Below, one piece after another: positions 60,582 through 64,000 of a stretch of DNA of 64,000 nt. A program made the position numbers and the translations under genes. Within the stretch, counting starts at the first letter, position 1; every line of letters begins with the position of its first letter. This DNA comes from Lachnospiraceae bacterium (GTDB taxonomy: Bacteria; Bacillota; Clostridia; Lachnospirales; Lachnospiraceae): contig JAFZRY010000013.1 of assembly GCA_017619615.1 (NCBI GenBank), forward strand, positions 22,476-86,475, written 5' to 3'. The notes below the pieces were generated by a model. The model worked only from the letters and a program-made list of their open reading frames with translations, searched no databases and was not told where the DNA came from.

Positions 60582-62987
60582 ATGCTTCAGCCCTATAATC
60601 CCAAACAGATAGAAAAGAAATGGCAGGATATCTGGGAAAAGGAGCAGGCTTTCGCCACTCCGAACGACTATTCCCGCCCGAAATATTACGCGCTGGTGGA
60701 ATTCCCCTATCCCTCCGGACAGGGCCTCCACGTGGGCCATCCGCGCCCTTACACGGCGCTGGACGTCGTCGCGCGCAAACGCCGCATGGAAGGCTACAAC
60801 GTGCTGTTCCCGATGGGATGGGACGCGTTCGGCCTGCCCACCGAAAACTACGCCATTAAGAACCATATCCATCCGCGTATCGTCACGGAAAACAATGTGA
60901 AGCATTTCACCGAGCAGCTGAAAATGCTCGGCTATTCCTTTGACTGGAACCGGGAAGTCAACACGACAGATCCGGAATACTACCGCTGGACCCAGTGGAT
61001 CTTCCTGAAACTGTACAAGGCGGGCCTGGCCTACAAGACCAAGATGCCCATCAACTGGTGCCCTTCCTGCAAGGTCGGCCTGGCCAACGAGGAAGTGGTG
61101 GACGGCTGCTGCGAACGCTGCGGCACGCCGATCTTCCGCAAGCAGCAGACCCAGTGGATGCTGAAAATCACCGCCTACGCGGACAAACTGCTGGACGGCC
61201 TGAACCTGGTGGATTACCCGGACCGCGTGAAGGCCTCCCAGCGCAACTGGATCGGCCGCTCCACCGGCGCGGAAGTGGATTTTGCCCTGACAGGCACAGA
61301 GGATAAACTGCGCGTCTTTACCACCCGCCCGGACACCCTGTTCGGTGCGACATACATGGTTATGTCGCCGGAGCATCCCGCCATTGCTAAGTACGCGGAC
61401 CGCATCCAAAACATGGACGAAGTGCGGGCGTACCAGGAAGAGGCCGCCAAGAAATCGGATTTCGAACGCTCCGAACTGGCCAAGGACAAGACCGGTGTGG
61501 AACTGAAAGGCCTCACGGCCATCAATCCTTGCACGGGTAAAGAGATCCCTATCTGGATCTCGGATTACGTGCTGATGAGCTACGGCACCGGCGCCATTAT
61601 GGCCGTGCCCGCGCATGATACGCGCGACTGGGAGTTCGCAAAGGTCTTCGGCCTTCCGATCATCGAAGTCGTAGCGGGCGGCAACGTGCAGGAAGAGGCG
61701 TTCACGGACGTTCAGACCGGGATCATGGTAAACTCCGGTTTCCTGAACGGCCTGGAAGTGGAAGAGGCCAAGAAGGTCATCATCAACTGGTTGGAAGAAA
61801 AGGGCCTCGGCGCGCCGAAGGTGAACTTCAAGCTGCGTGACTGGGTCTTCTCCCGCCAGCGCTACTGGGGCGAGCCCATCCCGATTGTTTTCTGCGAAAA
61901 ATGCGGGACCGTGCCGATCCCCGAAGAAGAGCTTCCGCTGCTCCTGCCCGAAGTGGACAGCTACGAGCCGACGGACGACGGCTCCTCGCCGCTGGCCAAG
62001 ATGACGGACTGGGTGAACACCACCTGCCCCTGCTGCGGAGGCCCCGCGAAGCGCGAAACCGATACCATGCCGCAGTGGGCCGGTTCCTCCTGGTATTACC
62101 TGCGCTATACGGACCCGAAGAACGATACCTGCCTGGCGGATCCCGAAGCCCTCAAATACTGGCTGCCCGTGGACTGGTACAACGGCGGCATGGAACACAC
62201 CACGCTGCACCTGCTCTACAGCCGCTTCTGGCATCATTTCCTGTATGACATCGGCGTGGTGCCGACGGAGGAACCGTATCAGAAGCGTACGTCCCACGGC
62301 CTGATCCTGGGTGAGGACGGCGAAAAGATGTCCAAATCCCGCGGCAACGTGGTCAATCCGGATGAAGTCGTGGATGAATACGGCGCCGACGCGCTGCGCG
62401 TCTTCGAAATGTTCATCGGCGCGTTTGAGCAGCACGCAGCCTGGTCCACCGAGGGCCTCAAGGGCTGCCGCCGTTTCCTGGAGCGCGTCTGGAAACTGGC
62501 CGACATGCTGACAGAAGGCGACGCCTACAGCAAAGAGCTGGAGACCAAAATGCATCAAACCATCAAGAAAGTCAGCGCCGACTATGAAAGCCTGAAATAC
62601 AACACGGCCGTCGCCGCTCTGATGGCGCTGATCAACGAGTTTTACCGCGTGAAATCCGTGAACCGCGCTGAATTCCGGACGTTCCTGCTCCTGCTGCACC
62701 CGGTCGCGCCGCACATCACGGAAGAACTCTGGGAGACCGCAGGCTTTGAAGGCCGCTGCTACGCGCAGAACTGGCCTGTATATGACGAAGCGAAGACCGT
62801 AGAAGACGTGGTCGAGATCGCCGTCCAGGTGAACGGCAAGATGCGCTGCACCGTCTCCGTCGCCCGCACCGCGGATAAAGAAACCGTCATCGCGGCCGCG
62901 AAGGAAGCGCTGGCCGGCCGTCTGACCGGGAACATCGTCAAGGAAATCTATGTGCCCGGCCGCATCGTGAATATCGTAGTAAAATAA
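60582..62987 (+). CDS. leuS: leucyl-tRNA synthetase
   Basis: 801 aa. The start is ATG 60582 ([18 protein letters not shown]) behind AAGGAAAGGAAG; the longer upstream frame overlaps the promoter. Class I motifs are the HIGH-type [19 protein letters not shown] and [16 protein letters not shown]. The CP1 editing domain (about 220-410) and anticodon-binding region are present. A zinc-binding type pair CPSC...CERC lies in the first third. The short leader excludes T-box control. Confidence 0.98.
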   Translation: MLQPYNPKQIEKKWQDIWEKEQAFATPNDYSRPKYYALVEFPYPSGQGLHVGHPRPYTALDVVARKRRMEGYNVLFPMGWDAFGLPTENYAIKNHIHPRIVTENNVKHFTEQLKMLGYSFDWNREVNTTDPEYYRWTQWIFLKLYKAGLAYKTKMPINWCPSCKVGLANEEVVDGCCERCGTPIFRKQQTQWMLKITAYADKLLDGLNLVDYPDRVKASQRNWIGRSTGAEVDFALTGTEDKLRVFTTRPDTLFGATYMVMSPEHPAIAKYADRIQNMDEVRAYQEEAAKKSDFERSELAKDKTGVELKGLTAINPCTGKEIPIWISDYVLMSYGTGAIMAVPAHDTRDWEFAKVFGLPIIEVVAGGNVQEEAFTDVQTGIMVNSGFLNGLEVEEAKKVIINWLEEKGLGAPKVNFKLRDWVFSRQRYWGEPIPIVFCEKCGTVPIPEEELPLLLPEVDSYEPTDDGSSPLAKMTDWVNTTCPCCGGPAKRETDTMPQWAGSSWYYLRYTDPKNDTCLADPEALKYWLPVDWYNGGMEHTTLHLLYSRFWHHFLYDIGVVPTEEPYQKRTSHGLILGEDGEKMSKSRGNVVNPDEVVDEYGADALRVFEMFIGAFEQHAAWSTEGLKGCRRFLERVWKLADMLTEGDAYSKELETKMHQTIKKVSADYESLKYNTAVAALMALINEFYRVKSVNRAEFRTFLLLLHPVAPHITEELWETAGFEGRCYAQNWPVYDEAKTVEDVVEIAVQVNGKMRCTVSVARTADKETVIAAAKEALAGRLTGNIVKEIYVPGRIVNIVVK

Positions 62988-63002
62988 TATGATCCATCCG
63001 TA

Positions 63003-63024
63003 GGGGCCGTTGTTGTGGCGGCCC
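63003..63024 (+). repeat. GTAGGGGC-type hairpin repeat fragment
   Basis: CCGTAGGGGCCG...CGGCCCG upstream of the CobW-type gene forms a 6-7-bp stem. It resembles dispersed GTAGGGGCGG-type repeats of anaerobes (recalled). Only one copy is seen. Confidence 0.3.
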
Positions 63025-63060
63025 GGAATACGAAGGACCTCAATCATAAGGAGATAAACC

Positions 63061-63963
63061 ATGACCAAAGTTACCATCGTATCCGGCTTTCTCGGCGCCG
63101 GTAAAACCACCCTGATCCGCAAACTGCTGGAACAGGTCTTCACGGGCGAGAAGATCGTCCTGATTGAAAACGAATACGGCGAGATCGGCATCGACGGCGG
63201 TTTCCTGAGAGACGCCGGCGTCATCATCAATGAAATGAACTCCGGCTGCATTTGCTGCACGCTGGTGGGCGACTTCACCGTGGCCCTGCAGCAGGTCATC
63301 CGCGACTATGCGCCGGACCGCATCATCATCGAGCCCAGCGGCGTGGGCAAACTGTCCGACATCATCGCTGCGGTGGAAAAAGTGAAGGAATACGCGGACC
63401 TGACCATCACCGAGCGCCTGGCCGTCGTGGACGCGAAGAAAGCCAAAGTCTACATGAAGAACTTCGGCGAATTCTTCCTGAACCAGATCCAGTACGCTTC
63501 CACGGTCATCCTGAGCCGCACGCAGCTCGTGGACGAAGCCAAACTGGCGGAAGTCGTGGCCCTGATCCGCGAGCAGAATGCGGAAGCGCCTCTGATCACC
63601 ACGCCGTGGGACGAACTGCCCGCGGACGCCGTCCGTCACGCCTTCGAGCGCAGCGACGTCGAAAACCTGCTGCTGCCGCTGGAAGAAGAGGATGAGGACG
63701 AGCACGAGCATCACCATCATCATCACCATCATCATGACGGCGAAGAGTGCGACGATCCGGAATGCAGCTGCCACCATCATCACGACGACGATGACGATGA
63801 TGACGACGAGCATGAACACGAACATCATCACCATCATGACCACGATCATGACGATGATCACGAGTGCTGCTGCCACCATCACCATGATGACGATGACGAC
63901 GACGATGATGAGCATCATCTTTCCGCTGATGAAATCCATTACCACCACTTCCATGATCTTTAA
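63061..63963 (+). CDS. CobW/COG0523 family GTPase with long His/Asp-rich tail
   Basis: 300 aa. Walker A is GFLGAGKTTLIRK and the CxCC metal motif is SGCICCTL (C63/C65/C66). ENEYGEIGIDG and IIEPSGVGKLSD are also present. From about residue 212 the protein becomes blocks of His and Asp with two Cys clusters (ECDDPECSC, ECCC). The usual CobW C-terminal domain is missing. These GTPases act as metal (zinc, cobalt or nickel) chaperones. The tail should bind many metal ions. The start is ATG 63061 behind AAGGAGATAAAC. Confidence 0.9.
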   Translation: MTKVTIVSGFLGAGKTTLIRKLLEQVFTGEKIVLIENEYGEIGIDGGFLRDAGVIINEMNSGCICCTLVGDFTVALQQVIRDYAPDRIIIEPSGVGKLSDIIAAVEKVKEYADLTITERLAVVDAKKAKVYMKNFGEFFLNQIQYASTVILSRTQLVDEAKLAEVVALIREQNAEAPLITTPWDELPADAVRHAFERSDVENLLLPLEEEDEDEHEHHHHHHHHHDGEECDDPECSCHHHHDDDDDDDDEHEHEHHHHHDHDHDDDHECCCHHHHDDDDDDDDEHHLSADEIHYHHFHDL

Positions 63964-63967
63964 CACC

Positions 63968-64000
63968 ATGTGGATCTGGAATGATTTTATCGCGCCGAAC
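63968..64000 (+). CDS. possible start of a further gene, cut by the window edge
   Basis: An ATG at 63968 opens a frame MWIWNDFIAPN that runs off the right edge. The aromatic start would fit a membrane protein. CobW-type GTPases in Clostridia often precede a permease gene. No clear ribosome site is visible, so this is tentative. Confidence 0.25.
   Translation, partial: MWIWNDFIAPN

Noticed and set aside
63700-63930. Dense short repeats that could suggest a CRISPR array
   Set aside because: They are CAT/GAC codon runs coding the His/Asp tail; there are no spacers of constant length.

Overview
The window looks like a chromosomal segment of a fairly GC-rich Gram-positive anaerobe of the class Clostridia, probably an uncultured gut or rumen lineage. 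The signs are the Firmicutes-type gene orders (yqhY-nusB, rimP-nusA-rnpM-ylxQ-infB-rbfA-truB-ribF and rpsO-pnp), a Gram-positive SOS box ahead of recA, AGGAGG-type ribosome binding sites, and tRNA genes without an encoded CCA. Species cannot be read from the sequence alone.

Layout. 1-4835: a cluster with the 3' end of a gamma-glutamyltransferase, a lipoprotein, a DctM-like permease, a 51-aa two-helix membrane peptide and a membrane-anchored M14/AstE-type zinc hydrolase, closed by a terminator. It reads as a surface system that cleaves and imports acylated or gamma-glutamyl amino acids. 4838-6967: a small HTH regulator divergent from pckA. 7058-13181: yqhY, nusB, dxs, tlyA, nadK and recN. 13297-17849: rpsT, then four family-2 glycosyltransferases in two divergent pairs that share overlapping promoters. 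17861-19909: an inactive rhomboid-like protein and recA with an SOS box. 20018-27583: the rimP-nusA-infB operon, ending in a single-frame TruB-RibF fusion. 27584-29869: a palindromic repeat element, then an ECF sigma factor with a membrane partner, inserted between ribF and rpsO. 30013-32553: rpsO and pnp. 32652-37725: a DUF1846 protein, a DUF5688-like protein, tRNA-Arg, an SH3-like membrane protein and queA.

37726-41210 is a clearly AT-richer accessory island. It contains remnants of a Vsr-type endonuclease, a DUF262/GmrSD-type protein and a BspA-type leucine-rich-repeat protein, plus four small or unknown ORFs. 41326-49764 holds two tandem paralogous secreted papain-like proteases of about 1,350-1,400 residues. 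49947-54267 holds an M20/RocB-like peptidase, a glycogen synthase with a C-terminal SCP2-like domain, and an rRNA pseudouridine synthase. 54264-63963 holds ligA, a radical SAM protein, an EF-G paralogue, a 2-hydroxyacid dehydrogenase, leuS and a CobW-type GTPase with a very long His/Asp tail.

Most of the window is housekeeping information-processing DNA. The unusual parts are the 1-4.8 kb transport/hydrolase cluster, two domain fusions (TruB-RibF and GlgA-SCP2), the twin proteases, the decayed defence island, and several well-formed but unassigned regulatory structures. Many promoters can be read as -35/-10 pairs with 17-bp spacing, which supports the chosen starts.
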